A DNA stretch of 64,000 nt from Adiantum capillus-veneris. Lineage: Eukaryota; Streptophyta; Polypodiopsida; Polypodiales; Pteridaceae. The notes under the pieces were generated by a model that saw nothing but the letters and a program-made list of their open reading frames with translations, was not told the DNA's origin and ran no database searches. Where the stretch lies: positions 71,089,372 to 71,153,371 of the forward strand of contig CM043953.1 in NCBI GenBank assembly GCA_014529385.2, read 5' to 3'. A program made the translations under genes and the position numbers. Below, in pieces: positions 1 to 12,400 of this stretch (position 1 is the stretch's first letter; each line of letters opens with the position of its first letter).

Positions 1-156
1 CTAGACTCCAAGCAGATTTCCCTTGCTTTTCCCCCTTTCCCGAACAAGCTCGTTTGCGTGCGTTGCACAGACCTCTTAAATGGCTTTCACTGCGCTCCTC
101 ATCTACATCTACACTGTCACCTGAAGCATCCCAAGGCCTACGGGATGCAAAACTCG

Positions 157-179
157 GAGAGAGAGAGAGAGAGAGAGAG
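157..179. repeat. (GA)n microsatellite
   Basis: A near-perfect GA dinucleotide run of about 23 bases in otherwise anonymous DNA. No gene is seen in the first 640 bases. Confidence 0.95.
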
Positions 180-357
180 TGCCCTGAACGTGTCCAACCC
201 ACTGCTTGGCTGCCAAAAGAATCCTCTTCTTAGTTAAGAGTGTTATGGTTGCTTGGACTTCCTATCAGCAGCCTGTGTTGGTAATTTCCGCAAGATCCTG
301 GAGCTATTGCACGCCCTTGTCGCGTCTGTGCTTCTGCGAATACTGCACTAACGCAAC

Positions 358-466
358 CTCTCTCTCTCTCTCTCATAACAAGCCTTGAGTTCAACTCTCC
401 TCGTCGGATATTTCCCACGACGTTAAAATTCTCTTCTTCTTCTTCTTCTTCTCTCTCTCTCTCTCC
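358..466. repeat. (CT)n and (TTC)n simple repeats
   Basis: A CT run at 358-374 and a TTC run grading into CT at 431-466. Short open frames here are low-complexity artefacts. Confidence 0.9.
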
Positions 467-884
467 ACCACGTGCCGCCCCCACCCCTCTTTTCCCTCAA
501 AGCCTCAAGAGCATCTACTCAGATTCTCTTTAATTCAACCCAAACCAAAAATTGGAGAGGGCTACTTATACAACAAATGCTTCTACTTGGACGAGTGCAA
601 ATCAAAGGTTATTCAAGATTAAAGTAGAGAAAACTGGTTTCAACTTGATAAAAGACAATAAACTTGGCTAAAGCTCATTTGGATGAGTGAGGGAGAGGTT
701 GCCACTGTTAAAAAATACATCAGAAGTAGATTTAAGAACATGTTTTTGGGAAGACCAGGACCAGAGAAATAGAAGACCAAGTTCAAAGCGTGATGGGAAG
801 GCCTCAGGACTAAGTGACATGGGCATGTAGACGTGGAATCTCCAGTGAGACCATCGAGCATCATAAATCTTGTCGACATCGCCA
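467..884. other. no gene seen
   Basis: Anonymous sequence. A short minus-strand open frame overlaps 668-940 but shows no recognisable domain. Confidence 0.6.
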
Positions 885-1093
885 AAAGTAATCTCGGGTT
901 CAAAAAGTAATCGTGAGTACCCGAGATTACTTTCAGTCACATTTGGTATAAGAGTAATCTTTGGCCCATACCATCACAAAAAATGCACAGGTGCTCGTGG
1001 ATAGGACATGAGAGTCACAAAGGTGAGATCATGGATTCAAGGCCTAGGTGTGAAGTAATCTCAGGTACTCGATATTACTTTTTGTATTACTTT
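885..1093. mobile_element. possible fold-back element / MITE
   Basis: The arm at 885-933 is itself a hairpin (AAAGTAATCTCGGG at 885-898 against its complement at 920-933). The reverse complement of 1053-1093 aligns with the whole left arm with one gap of about 8 bases. This gives inverted arms of roughly 41-49 bp around a 120-bp centre. No clear target-site duplication was found, so the class is unassigned. Confidence 0.4.
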
Positions 1094-3235
1094 GCACGAT
1101 ATACAACTCTTTTTCATCCCACTACAGATCCCACCCCTTCAATGCCCGTGTCACTTAGTCCCCAAGATGGGCACGATCCACGAAGGACAAGGCTTCCTAG
1201 TCGGTCTCCAAAGGCAAAAAGGAAAAAGGTGAGGGCTTTAGTATGTATCATTTTAGAGTTCATCATAATACAAGGAATGAAATTTCTACCTTTTGAGTTT
1301 TACTACTCTAAGGTCGTATACCCTCCATACTTTGAAACATACTCTTGAGCTTGTATCATCCTTCTTTTTTCTTGTTTTTCTTTTTTGCAAAACTTATTAC
1401 ATCTCCCCAATCTTGAAAAAATTAAAAGCTTTTCAAAACATCTTTTTTTTTCTTTTTGCAAAACTCACAATTTGTAAATGAATTGTACTAAGCACAACAT
1501 AAAATTATAAAACAACTTCAAGCTCAGGTCAAGCCTTTAGGTGTTGACGATCACAAGTTGGATCTCTACCGCCTCTCATCGAGGCTTAACATCCCTGGAC
1601 TAACAAAGACGGTGAACTATAGTTCTAGGCTTTTACTTATTGTAGATTGACAACACGGCATGGGTAGCCCTAGACCAGTCTTTCAAGGCTTGCTTGCATC
1701 CGAGCGTATAGATTGTCACGCTGCTTTCTTGTATAATCTCTGAGAAGCTTGCCACATCAAGATCTGCTTCAAACACATAGCGGTTCCAAAGTACTCGACA
1801 GTTTAAGTGTAGATGAGAATAGTAGCACTTCCCAACTTCTTGCCACCAAGGAACAGATCAGTCTTGAAGAATCTGATATGACATGTCCTTTGAACCTACT
1901 TGCAGATTTCCCTACCATGCCTCTGATCGCTTGGCATTCCATGAATAGGTGAGCCAAATCCTCACTCAAGCATCGATCGGACCTAATTCAGATGTTCTCC
2001 ATGAATTCCTTCCACCGTTCTTCCAGCAATTGTCTCTTCCATATTTTGTCGAGGGGACTAGACCAATCATTTTCGTGAATAATTGCATCATATATGCCTT
2101 TAGAATGGGGTTTCTATAAAAGACTAGTTCCGAGCCATCTCCAAAAATTCCATTCAAACCGTCGGATTCACAAATTGGTATTACTACATTGTCAAGCTCT
2201 TTTATCACTCTGTTGACTAACAATATCTCATAACCATTTAGTTGAAATTGGGTTGTCAGAAGGTCAACAGGTTTCCAGCTCTTACTGTTATTGTCTCAAA
2301 AGTGAACTAGCAGATTCAGGCCCTTATTATTCACTTTCCTGGCAATTTCTATCCAAAAGGGGCTTTGTGGTGGTCCTACAACTTTAGAGAGCCAGGGGGA
2401 CTAATGCAAGATGGAGTTCTTGAAGTACGTTGCTTCTTCCCCACACTCCAAAACCAACTGCTCTTTTTCATTTCCTTACCAGTTCCCTTGAGACACCCCC
2501 CAAACTTAGGGTAGACCACGTCAGGGCTAGGAGTTGGTTTTGAAGATCTACTCCTTTCCACTTATCACCTTTCAAACCAAGCTTAGCTTCATCTAGCATA
2601 TCGTTGATCATGATAGCCCAAGCTTGGTCATGTTTAGCCAATGAGACAACAAATATAACACAACGGGCCATCGCATGGGCAACTGGGTTAAGAAATTATG
2701 AGGCCTCCTTGATCCACTAGTCAAGTGACTAACTCCCATTTGGCCCTTGCCATGGTCGAGAGGTTTTCGTGTTGTTTTTCCATTAAAAAATCTTTTTACT
2801 GGTTTTAAGAACTTTGTGTCGCTTAGCCATCTTGGGAAGAGGGCTGAGCCTTTCAAAACATCTTAAGGGGGTGAAGGGTGAGTTTAGGAAATGAAAAAAC
2901 TTTTGAAGGTAGAAAGTCAAAAGACTTTTTATATACGTATAAAGAGGTGGTCCACTTCACATTGGTGCATTTGTGTTTTTCTTCTTTCACTGTATAGGTA
3001 GTGATTTTATTTTGAAGCCATTAAGAATATTTTATTTATTTATTTAATATTTATTTATTGCTCACATTTTGTGAATGATAAATGTATTAAAACCAAAAAA
3101 TATACATTCATGCCATGCTCACACCGAGCCATGGCACCCATACACATCAGATCCTTGCGTCAAACACTTATATCGATTGATAAAGGGAGCCACCTTGCAA
3201 AGCGGAGTACAGCTAATATGGGAGAAACCCAATCC

Positions 3236-3242
<7 letters not shown>
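1094..3242. other. no gene seen
   Basis: About 2.1 kb of anonymous sequence with scattered short open frames on both strands and no domain, RNA gene or clear repeat that I recognise. Confidence 0.55.

Positions 3243-3284
<42 letters not shown>
3243..3284. repeat. (GA)n microsatellite
   Basis: About 42 bases of GA repeat. The Arg-Glu repeat open frame crossing it is a consequence of the dinucleotide, not a gene. Confidence 0.95.
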
Positions 3285-3286
<2 letters not shown>

Positions 3287-4669
3287 CTAGAGGAAGCTAA
3301 TCAATCAAAGAAGAACAGGCGAGCCACCTCGGCTGCCATCGACAAGCGAGCATACGTCACATACTAGCTTGTCCACCAAGGAGGAACGCCGGGACATAGA
3401 GCATAGGTTTGAGATATGGGCGGAGCCTGAAAGTCTCCATCACCATTTCACAATGTGTCCGCAACAAACAAAAACCCTACACTATAAGTTATAACTTCAA
3501 AAAGGTGCATCGAAGATTCCACGAGGATGCCACCAAGTGGCTAGAGCTGTCACCTCTAGATCCACTTGTCCAATGTGCCGACCATGAGCTCAAACTTCAC
3601 AAGGAAAGAGATCCATTACCACACATGCCCATAGCAGTTGAGGGCCTTAACACCAAGCCGGGACCCTCTCCCCCGAGGGCACCCATGTAACTGGGGCCTC
3701 TCCCCACCCCACACCCATTCTCAGTCTGCAGAGTCCGTGAACCCCAGAATCGTATCGCTACATTTAGCCTTTATTAGCTTGTATCATCCTTCTTATGGTG
3801 ATCATTTTTTTTCTTGCCCTCGGGGGGCTCACTATTCAATACCCCCCTATATAACGTGTGTTCGTAGGGTATTAAAAAACCCCTCTTTTAACATGTCTGA
3901 ATGAATAAAATAACCCTTAATTTTAGGATTTTTTTCTAAATTGAATATAAAAACCCCTTATTTAAATGTATCTCTATTAAATTGTCAAAAAAAATTGTAT
4001 TTTAAAATCCCTCCTTTCAAACTCACGTTATACATTAACATGACTACATCGTGCACCCCCCGAGTTCTTTCCATACTCACAATTGAAATTGGATGTGTTA
4101 TATTAACCCAGAAAGAAATGTACGATTATCCTCAAGCACGTTAGGTGCCTTGAGGGGTCATAACACACGTTTCAGAGTTACACAACCCTTGACAGACGAG
4201 CTACTTACTAATAGTTACATTTTGTGGACTGGTGTTGTATCGCGCCGCTTCCACGATGCTAAATAGGATTAAAGGATGCATATTAAGCTTCTTTGAGGTT
4301 TACATGTTAATTGTAAAGTGATTGGGGCACGATGACAGGAAATTGCAAAGATGAATGTATGTCAAATATGGTTTGCTTGTAAGCCATGATGCTAAGACAT
4401 TGTCAAAGTGCATGCTTATGGATCGATTGCATAGTGCTCAAAGTGCCTTTCATGCATGCCATTACGGGCTACTCCGCACGTGAAAGTTATGGGTACTTTC
4501 ATATTTTTTGAGGGTCAATTCTTTTGTTTTTTAATCGGTCTTGAGATGCATGCTTGGGTCTTGAGATGCATGCTTGGGTGATCGGCTTTTGTTTTATAGG
4601 GGCTTGGGTTGATATTGTCTAGCTTGGGCTAGACCATTGCTCAAGTTATGATGGTAATAGTTCTCTCCA
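3285..4669. other. no gene seen
   Basis: Anonymous AT-rich sequence. It holds a 20-bp tandem pair (see 4540-4579) but no coding signal. Confidence 0.55.
4540..4579. repeat. 20-bp tandem duplication
   Basis: Two adjacent copies of CTTGAGATGCATGCTTGGGT. Confidence 0.9.
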
Positions 4670-5338
4670 CTATAGTGGGATGACACCACACGCCAAGTGA
4701 AAAGAATAGAATGAACAAACTTTTAGGCACATCAATACAACTCAACTGAAAAAAGACCACCCGAGATACGGAGTGGCATAGTTCCACCCCACAGTGCACC
4801 GGCCCCAAATTGTGGTGCCCCTTTTGGTATTTAGTTATATTTCTCCAACAAGTTACAATGTCCGAGGGTCTCTACTCTACTACTCTGCAATTCAAGATAC
4901 CATAGAATGAGCCCCTAGCTCTTATTTAGAGGCCCTCGCCTCTTCCAAAAGAAAAATCATGAAAATCATAAAGTCTACAAGCATATGGCCCAAAAGCACT
5001 CGCCCTAAGGGCTGGTCCATACACGCTTCCATGTCATCATGCTCTTTCACAAATCACAAGGATGTTCGTATAGCATGCCATGTCATCAACTTCTATGCAA
5101 AGGAATGTGTGAGTGTTGGCTTTATTTATTTTAGGCCCCATCAATCAGGGTACCATAAGTTAGTCGAGGGTTAGGGTTTTTAGTCCTAACCCATTCTAAT
5201 GATTGGGCCACTCAACAAAAACCTATAAGTTGATGAGACTTCTTCTAGTCCTTCTTTTATCAGGGTTTAGGTCCCTTGGCTAGGATCTATAGGTTGGTTA
5301 GGGTCATCCGTGGCTTGGCACATTAGCAGTTTGTGACA
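4670..5338 (-). repeat. old LTR related to the inserts at 22500 and 26262
   Basis: Read on the minus strand it starts TGTCACAAACTGC, like the inserts at 22.5 and 26.2 kb. It keeps in order their TTAGGG-rich stretch, a TATA-like AAATAAGAG, a GAGCCC block and the GGCCCC/GCCCCTTTTGGTATTT core at about 4800-4830. Identity is clearly lower than between those two copies, so it is an old, probably solo, LTR. The left end is uncertain and no target-site duplication was found. Confidence 0.5.
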
Positions 5339-5789
5339 CAATTTACTATTTTCATGTATTTGCTTTGAAAGAGGCCAGAGCCTTTAAATAAGAGCCCATA
5401 AGCTAAGTTGCATTATATGTTATTTGGTGTATGTATATACACTTGAATCGAGCGTATTATACAACACCATCAATTAAACATCCGTATAATATGATGTCAC
5501 ATAACAAAATCATCGTATAGATTAATTTCTTGGTAGTTCGATCGAAATATAATGCGATCAAAATATAATTCAATCAAAAGATGTTTTGACCAAAATATAT
5601 TGTTATATATTAGCATGAACCGCGGTCCTTTCTTCATTGTAGGCTTCTTTTTTTCACAAGTTGCCTTGAGTTCAACGGGGAAAAAAGGGTTTAGATTGGG
5701 CTTTTAGTTAGAAATCAATTTTATTTTAGAAACAAAGTGCACAAAATTGAGTTTATATTTGATATGTAGACACATTGGTTAATATGTTT

Positions 5790-6250
5790 TCTTTAGAGTG
5801 AAATAGTTGGAGTGAATTTAGTGAATGCTTATCATGTGTAGAAAAATTCACACTTTGAAGTAATTTAAGTTAGTTTAAATTAATAGTTACTTTTTTTTTA
5901 ACGTAGAGTCATGCTCACACTTAAAAGTAACTTAGGTAGTGATTGTATGCTAAGTGTAGAGCAATGCTCACATTGGAGGTGATTTTTGTAACCAAAATAT
6001 TAATCGTTTGCTTTGTGTAAACTTTGACTCACATTTGGAAGTGATTTAAGTAAGGTAACTAAAAATTATCTTTCACGTTCAGAAATTATCTCTCACGTGC
6101 AAAAATTGACTCATACGTGAAGGTTATAAGGTAGATTTAGGAGATTTCATGTTATGTGTAGAGTTTATTCACACTCAAAGGCTATATAGATGTATACTAG
6201 GTAATTATTTGTCATGTATAGAGTGAAAGCTCACAATGAAGAAGAATTTT
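5790..6250. repeat. degenerate minisatellite, 55-70 bp period
   Basis: About six diverged units share a core like TGTAGAG, then 4-8 bases, CTCACA, then AAGTGATTTAAG. Unit starts fall near 5835, 5899, 5952, 6015, 6155 and 6213. The surrounding DNA is strongly AT-rich and without genes. Confidence 0.5.
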
Positions 6251-7099
6251 TAAAATGTAAATAACAATACATTATAAACTATTTATGCTTATGTTTGTGG
6301 ACATTCTAAATGTTTGTTGATTTTTAAATAAAAAAAGCAGTGGTGATGATCTGGTTTTTAATAAAGTAGGAATGATTTTTATAGATTGAAAATAATTTGA
6401 GATATAATGTTGATAGATAGCGTTGTTATGCTCACAAACCTCTTTGCAATATAATGAAAGGAGTTAAGTGGAGCTATGTAGATGATTTCATAGCAGGAAA
6501 GACCTCATTGAGGTTGAGGGGTAAGTCTTGTGGCCACAAATTTAGCAAAAATGCACACATGATAAAAAAACATGTGTTCAAAATACCTCGGAATGTGCTA
6601 GCCAACACCCCCCTCCCCCCCCCAAAAATGTATCGCTGAAAATTGCCCAAAGTGGGCACTCAAGGCAAAGAGAATACTTGCCGAAGAAAAAAAGAAGATT
6701 TTTTTGAAATTACTTAGTCCATTGAACGAGAGGGATGTGGAGATGACTTTTGAAGATGAAGTAAGCCAGCCATTTATGGGTGCAGAAGTGGTTAAACAAT
6801 GCTCCCATGCTACTCCTACATATAATCAAATGATGCAATGAAGCATCAGTTGATCAATAGGCATATAGTACTTCTACTTTGCATCAAGCATTTGGAAAGA
6901 AATGGTGGATTGAGATACATCTCAAGTGGACTCAAGCTTTTGTCACTTGCAGAATCCCCTTTAATGTAATCCGTAATCCTATATCGACACCCAGTTTTCT
7001 CAGCATCAGCAACATCCGGAAAAATACAAACTTTGTATGGGCCTTGTAAGAAAGTCTAATTTTAAGCGATTAAACCTAATGTCAGATGCCCATAAAATG
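6251..7099. other. no gene seen
   Basis: AT-rich anonymous DNA with a C-run around 6608-6622. Confidence 0.5.
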
Positions 7100-7211
7100 C
7101 CAAATGCAACAATATCATTACCAAAACTGAGATCATGGACTATACATCTGTCATCCACAAATTTTACAACAAGACCAAGTCTATCAAGTGAAGATACAGA
7201 AAAAGGTTCTT

Positions 7212-8483
7212 CTATATCCTAGGTACATAAAGTGCATCAACAAGTGTGAAAGAACTGCCATTCGTAGCATGTACAATCTTTCTAACTCCCTTGGCCGGAT
7301 AAGAGGCATTGTTGGCACAAGTGACTAAATTCCCAAGAAAGACATTCTCGAGAGAGGTAAACAAGTCACAACGAGAGGTAATGTACTTTGTAGCACCACT
7401 ATCAAAGTTCCACACATAAGCATCTGTAGCAATTGACATACATGCATCATGGATAAAATGATCATATATGCACTCTTCACTAAATGCTCACTCTACATCT
7501 ATATCAGCATCACAATCTCCCTTCACAGAAGATTCTACAATTGTTGCACTTGTAGTGGAACCATCCCCTTTCTTCTTAGCCTCTTTTGCCTTCCATTTTG
7601 GACACTGTTTGATCAAGTGATCATTAGTTTTACAGTAATGGCAACGCATCTTCTTTTTACCCTTATCACCAGAATCCTCAAATGAGGTGTGCCAATAGAA
7701 GCATTGGAAACGGTTGATTTGCCACTTGCCGAAGAACCATGAGAAGTGGCTACATTGTTGTTACCACTTTGCTTATATGTAGCAATAAAAGCATGTTCAA
7801 CTACATGTTGTTTAGCCCTATTTTTTCTTAAAAGTGACTTTTGCAACAACAATGTACATAATGCATCAAATTTAAAAACTTTTAGGTTTCCTTGGGTCAT
7901 AAGTCTCCAGGTACTAGCAAAAGTCTGGTAAGAATGTGGCAAAGCATCAAGAACATTGTGCACAAGGGCACTGTCAGAAATGACTTCGCCTACAAAAATA
8001 CATTGCTCATTAATATCCTTGATATCTGTAAGGAAAGTGTCCATTTCATCTTCCTCGTGCATAATCTTTGACTCCAACTCTTTACGCAATAATGCAATTT
8101 TAGCATCATTGCGACTTGCATAAGACTAGCCAAAATATTACAGGCCTATTTTGCAAATTTAGCTGAAGGAATGTGAGGAGTAATAGTGCACTTCATGGAT
8201 AACGCAATCAATCCATGAGCCTACACATCTCTAACATTCCTACGAGCTTGCTCAGCCATAGGCAAAATAGCTCTAGCAGCAGCAACCCTACCACCAAAAC
8301 CTCCAATGTCCTCAACATCGTCTGCATCCTCAGAACCAGGATGTACATCAATGCCCCACAAAATTCCAACGCCCTTTGACACAAGAACATGTTGCATCAT
8401 GTAAGCCCACATTGAGTAATTTTCCCCATCCAATTTATCATCAGCACAAACATCTTGAACACATATGTGTTGTTGTCAGCCAT
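7212..8483 (-). pseudogene. copia gag-protease fragment
   Basis: The ATG at 8481-8483 (MADNN) matches the start of the gag at 38854. Pieces follow at 8221-8433 (gag N-terminus), 7613-8089 (gag core and a CCHC zinc knuckle, C-X2-C-X4-H-X4-C, with its His intact) and 7212-7439 (retropepsin with the DSGATKY active-site motif). An in-frame TAG at 8221-8223 falls at the same codon as the stop at 38585-38587 in the other copy. Further frameshifts separate the pieces. Gag would form the particle and the protease would cleave the polyprotein; this copy cannot do either. Confidence 0.85.
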
Positions 8484-8804
8484 GGCGAATGCCTACACAT
8501 GCTTTGAAAACTTTCCAGAAAGAGGTAAAACAAAGTAGGGACGACACATGCTATATAGCACAACCCTTAGAAGAGTGTAAGGGACCTGTTATGCAAAAAA
8601 CAAACTGACAAAAATTTTGCACAAAATGACAAAATTGCATGCGCAATACTGCCTGTAGTGGAAACAGAGGCCAAAATGAGCCCAAAGTATTTTTTGACCT
8701 ACTGACGCTCACCAAAGCTCACAAAAATCTACGAGACTGAGCAGGCGTACGTTGGCAATGTTGAAGAGTAAGCTCGGGAGGATACAGCCTACTCTAATGC
8801 CAAT

Positions 8805-8977
8805 TGTTGGAAATAGGGTTGCAGGGAAACGCACATAGCGTATGGAAAGATAAGTTAGGCCTAGAATGATGGGCGTATATACAATGCACGGGTGGAAAAA
8901 CCTCCTAGTGAGAGAAAGAATGCCCCGACAATCCTAAGTGTGCTCACACACATCACTACCACATGTATATGGTAACA
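8805..8977 (-). repeat. copia 5' LTR (internally deleted)
   Basis: Begins TGTTGGAAATAGGG and ends GGTAACA on the plus strand, like the LTRs at 34260 and 39210. It lacks about 55 bases present in those (the GAAGACGAAGG block). A minus-strand TATATA box lies near 8876. Confidence 0.85.
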
Positions 8978-9497
8978 CTTGCGGCAATGGTCAGCATCAA
9001 GTATGCCGAATTCATTGAGCAAGAATGCATCCTCCTTCAACTCGACCTTGATAAGGCTTATGACAGAATCTTATGGAAATACATTGTTGAGGTTATGAAG
9101 GACTTGGGCTTTACCAAGAATGTGCGCAATAGTTCACACACTTGGGGAATGAAGCTACTCTGAGATTCTCTTCAATAACAAGATTGTGGAAATGTTTGAA
9201 GTAAGAAGATTGATTAAGTAGGGCTTCCGCCTTGCTCCATTGTTGTTTGCAATTGGCTCACACACTTTGGCAATCTCGCTCGAGGACAGTGCAACAAAGT
9301 GAGAAATTCAAGGTCTCTCCCTCCTAGGGGAAAATAAATTGCTTCCAAAATTGTTTGATGATGACTCGCTGCTCTTTATCAAAGCCAATCCACAAATGCT
9401 AAGGAGAGATCTCAAAATTTTACATATATTTGCTTTTGCTTTCGTCTCAAAGTGCAATATCAAGAAACCAAGTTTGATCTTCCCCTCGGTGTAGAGA
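8978..9497 (+). pseudogene. LINE reverse transcriptase fragment
   Basis: Translates in pieces to RT motifs of an L1-type element: a DLDKAYDRI block near 9043-9072, then KxGFRLAPLLFAI with a TAG at 9219-9221 where Gln is expected, then FDDDSLLFIK, a mutated form of the catalytic FADD motif (middle Ala to Asp). The residues differ enough from the LINE at 17.7-40.2 kb to be another family. The 5' side is the copia LTR and the 3' end is undefined. Confidence 0.75.
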
Positions 9498-12400
9498 TTA
9501 TTTGTTAGGGTGGATAGAGGTTAGTGGCATTCATGTTAGCTAATCGTAGTGCTAATTAACAAAGACACAAAAACTTGATGCACATAGAGAGCTTGATTAC
9601 CATAATGCAAGAGAGAGGTTTCGTACAATGAGGAATGTGTTCCTTATATAGCACTAGGTTGAAGCATCGGTTGATGTAGTGGGTGAGGTGTAAGCTTGTT
9701 GACCTTCATTCAATGATCATGTACATAGGGAGAGAGAATCTGGGGGTTCTAGAATAATGGAGTTACATGGGTCATGGATGTGTGGTCATGGCACCATGTA
9801 TGCCTCATGGACAGCTAGCTTTGTTGTAGTAGACATTGATGCGCTCAGGTTGAATGTCGGAGCCATTGTAGTTACCAGTGGGGTCGATGACGTGCTCTAT
9901 GCATACAACCTCCTAGAACTTAGCCCCACTCTAGTTGCCATGTTTGCCTCCTTGGACGTGCAAAATCTCATGCATGGTGATAAGCGGAGGAGGACGAGGA
10001 GAAGCAAGAAGGGCCTAAGCTCTAGCAATGCAGAAGAGAAGCTTCTGGCTATGGCATATTCCTAATTGGTAATGCATGTGTTGATCGCCTCTTCTCACAC
10101 TAAGGATTGGTAGTAAAATGATTCTAGGCTTACCATCCTTTCGCCTTGTTTGTGTATTGAGTAAGAGATAGCCCCACCCAAGAGAAATACACAGTCCAAC
10201 ATCACACCTGCAGCTCCAACAAACCCACAAGCTGCGGTGAAAGTGACCAAAGTTGCAAATAGCCAAGAACCTTACTAATAGGGTATCTTGTTAGATAAAA
10301 CTCACGGAGAGCGAGAGGATTTTGCGATCAGTGAGAAAATATTGTGGTAAGAGAGTGTCCTTAACAATTAGCAAAAGGGAAAAAAATTTCTAGCTTCGTT
10401 GTTAGCAAATAAGAAAATCTCTGCAAAGGTTTTGTTGGTTTGCTACAAAAAAGCATGTGGGTAGCAACAAACTTATAACAATGGATAATCCATTTTATTA
10501 AAAGATAGAATTGTTTTCGTTAGACCCTATTAAAGAAAGAATTGTTTGGTTGATGCTTGAAGAGATGTATGAATGAAATTGTGATAAAAACTAATAAAGG
10601 AACCCTGATTATATATGTAAAACGATATGGTAGTAAATAGAAAACAAGAAGAATGGGTGAGTGTGGTATAGAAAGTGGGAGAGTAGTATCCAATTGGAAC
10701 TATCTACAGACGGGTAGACACTTTTAGTTAAACACTTTTCACAACTCTAGTTGTTAGTTAAGGTTAAACGCATACCATATCTAGCAATTTATGGATGGTA
10801 GCCGAGCCTCTTATACATGGAAAAGGAGTCATCTAGAGAACCAAGGCATGTTGAGGCTCTACTTTAGTTGTGATATGATGTTATAAACCTTGCTTTTGGG
10901 TAGGATCTTTACATCCACAACCGTGAACAATAGAGACCTCTCTCACTTCTATGCTCATATCCTTTCTCTAGATTGAAGTGAAATGTTGTCGATGGAGCCG
11001 AAGAACAAAGGAAGGCCTAACTATCAAGTCGCTCTAGCCGCTAAGTTGGGGGCCTTACAATAATAGGGCATTTTAAGATTCTATTGGGTTTCAACCTTGT
11101 GCAAAATTGAGGAAATAGAATTAAATATGAAGATTGCAAGTAGGTTGATCCATCTTTTATGGTGTTCAAGATTACTATAAAGGGACAAAGTTAATGGGAG
11201 TGTCTACCATTAATTATGCAATCACATCCCTTTTGGCCTTGACCTAAGCAAAGCTAATATTACCCGTATGATTTCCTCCCAATCATCTTCCAACAATGCT
11301 TCAACTTTTGCTTGAGATGAAAAAATATTCGCAATATATGACGTTGTTCAAGGGAATGAGTGGAATACATCCATCACATGCATTTGTGCATAAGGTCATG
11401 AATACCTTGGAATAAACATCCACAAAGCAATTTAGTTGAATAAAACAGTGATAAAAAAATCTTGTTTGCTTACCACATCCAACCCTCTGAAATGATGTTT
11501 GCGCAATAAAGGACAATACTTTATCATCAAATGGCACAAAACGTGCTCCTATACTTGCCCAAGGATGTAAATCTACAAATTGTGCATGCATCAAAGTTTC
11601 TAATATCGAGTATATAATGTTTGGGGCTCAAGACATGATTCTTGTGGTCACCCTTTCAAAATGAAATTATCATAATTGTTTCTAGCATGCTTTTTGAATA
11701 TGTTTTAAGAGAACCTCGCCTCATCTAAAGAATTATGATAGCGCCGTATGTAAAAGGTCGACCCTTTCTTTGCCAGCTCTATTTTTACTTTTAGGGATGA
11801 CTGATGGACAAAAGAAAGTCCTTCAATACTATTTTGATTTTTTTACAATAGTTTGTTGTATCAAAGCAAGTCCTTGTAAACAATCATCCTGTTTCTCCAG
11901 ACAATATTTTTTATGGCCATTAGTATCTTCTTACTTAGCACATACACAGGCGTTATCATGTAGATATCTTACATGATTCAATACTTAACAAGTTGGCCTC
12001 CATTGTAACAAAAGCACATTCATTACCAAATATATGTAACAACTCATTAAGCCTTCCTATTAGTACAATGAGAAGGGCATATTGTAATTGTAGATATAAC
12101 AACAGCAATTTATTTGCCTACTGCCTGAGTTTTCATATTCAAACATCACATATAAAGGACCTATATTTCAAGTTTCATAGAGAGACGAAGGGCATAAAAT
12201 GTACAAATAATCTATTTTGCAGAATGCAACGCAATATAAACAAAATCGCAAAACATTTTTGATCCCATCTAAAACTATTATCCAAGCATTTTTTATCCCA
12301 TCTAGAAATATTATCCAAGCATTTGAATAGTGGTTTTGTTTTTCAGATGGTGCTTGTAGCAATTTAGTCGTATGACTTCCATTTGGAGTACTTAAAAGAG

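Larger units (their letters stand above)
7100..8977 (-). mobile_element. truncated Ty1/copia element
   Basis: A 5' part of a copia element related to the full copy at 34260-39451. In minus-strand order it has a 5' LTR (8805-8977), a decayed tRNA-Met primer site, gag with zinc knuckle, and the start of protease. Similarity stops near 7100, so integrase, RT, RNase H and the 3' LTR are missing. The 5' LTR directly abuts a LINE RT fragment at 8978, so the insertion target was probably a LINE. Confidence 0.85.

Noticed and set aside
668-940. 90-codon minus-strand open frame
   Set aside because: No similarity recognised, and it runs into the inverted repeats of the possible fold-back element.
3071-3367. 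Open frames with Arg-Glu repeats
   Set aside because: Product of the GA microsatellite; no domain on either side.
9494-9760. Solo copia-type LTR
   Set aside because: TGTTAGGG start and a minus-strand TATATAAGG box are suggestive, but no matching end, duplication or second copy is in the window.
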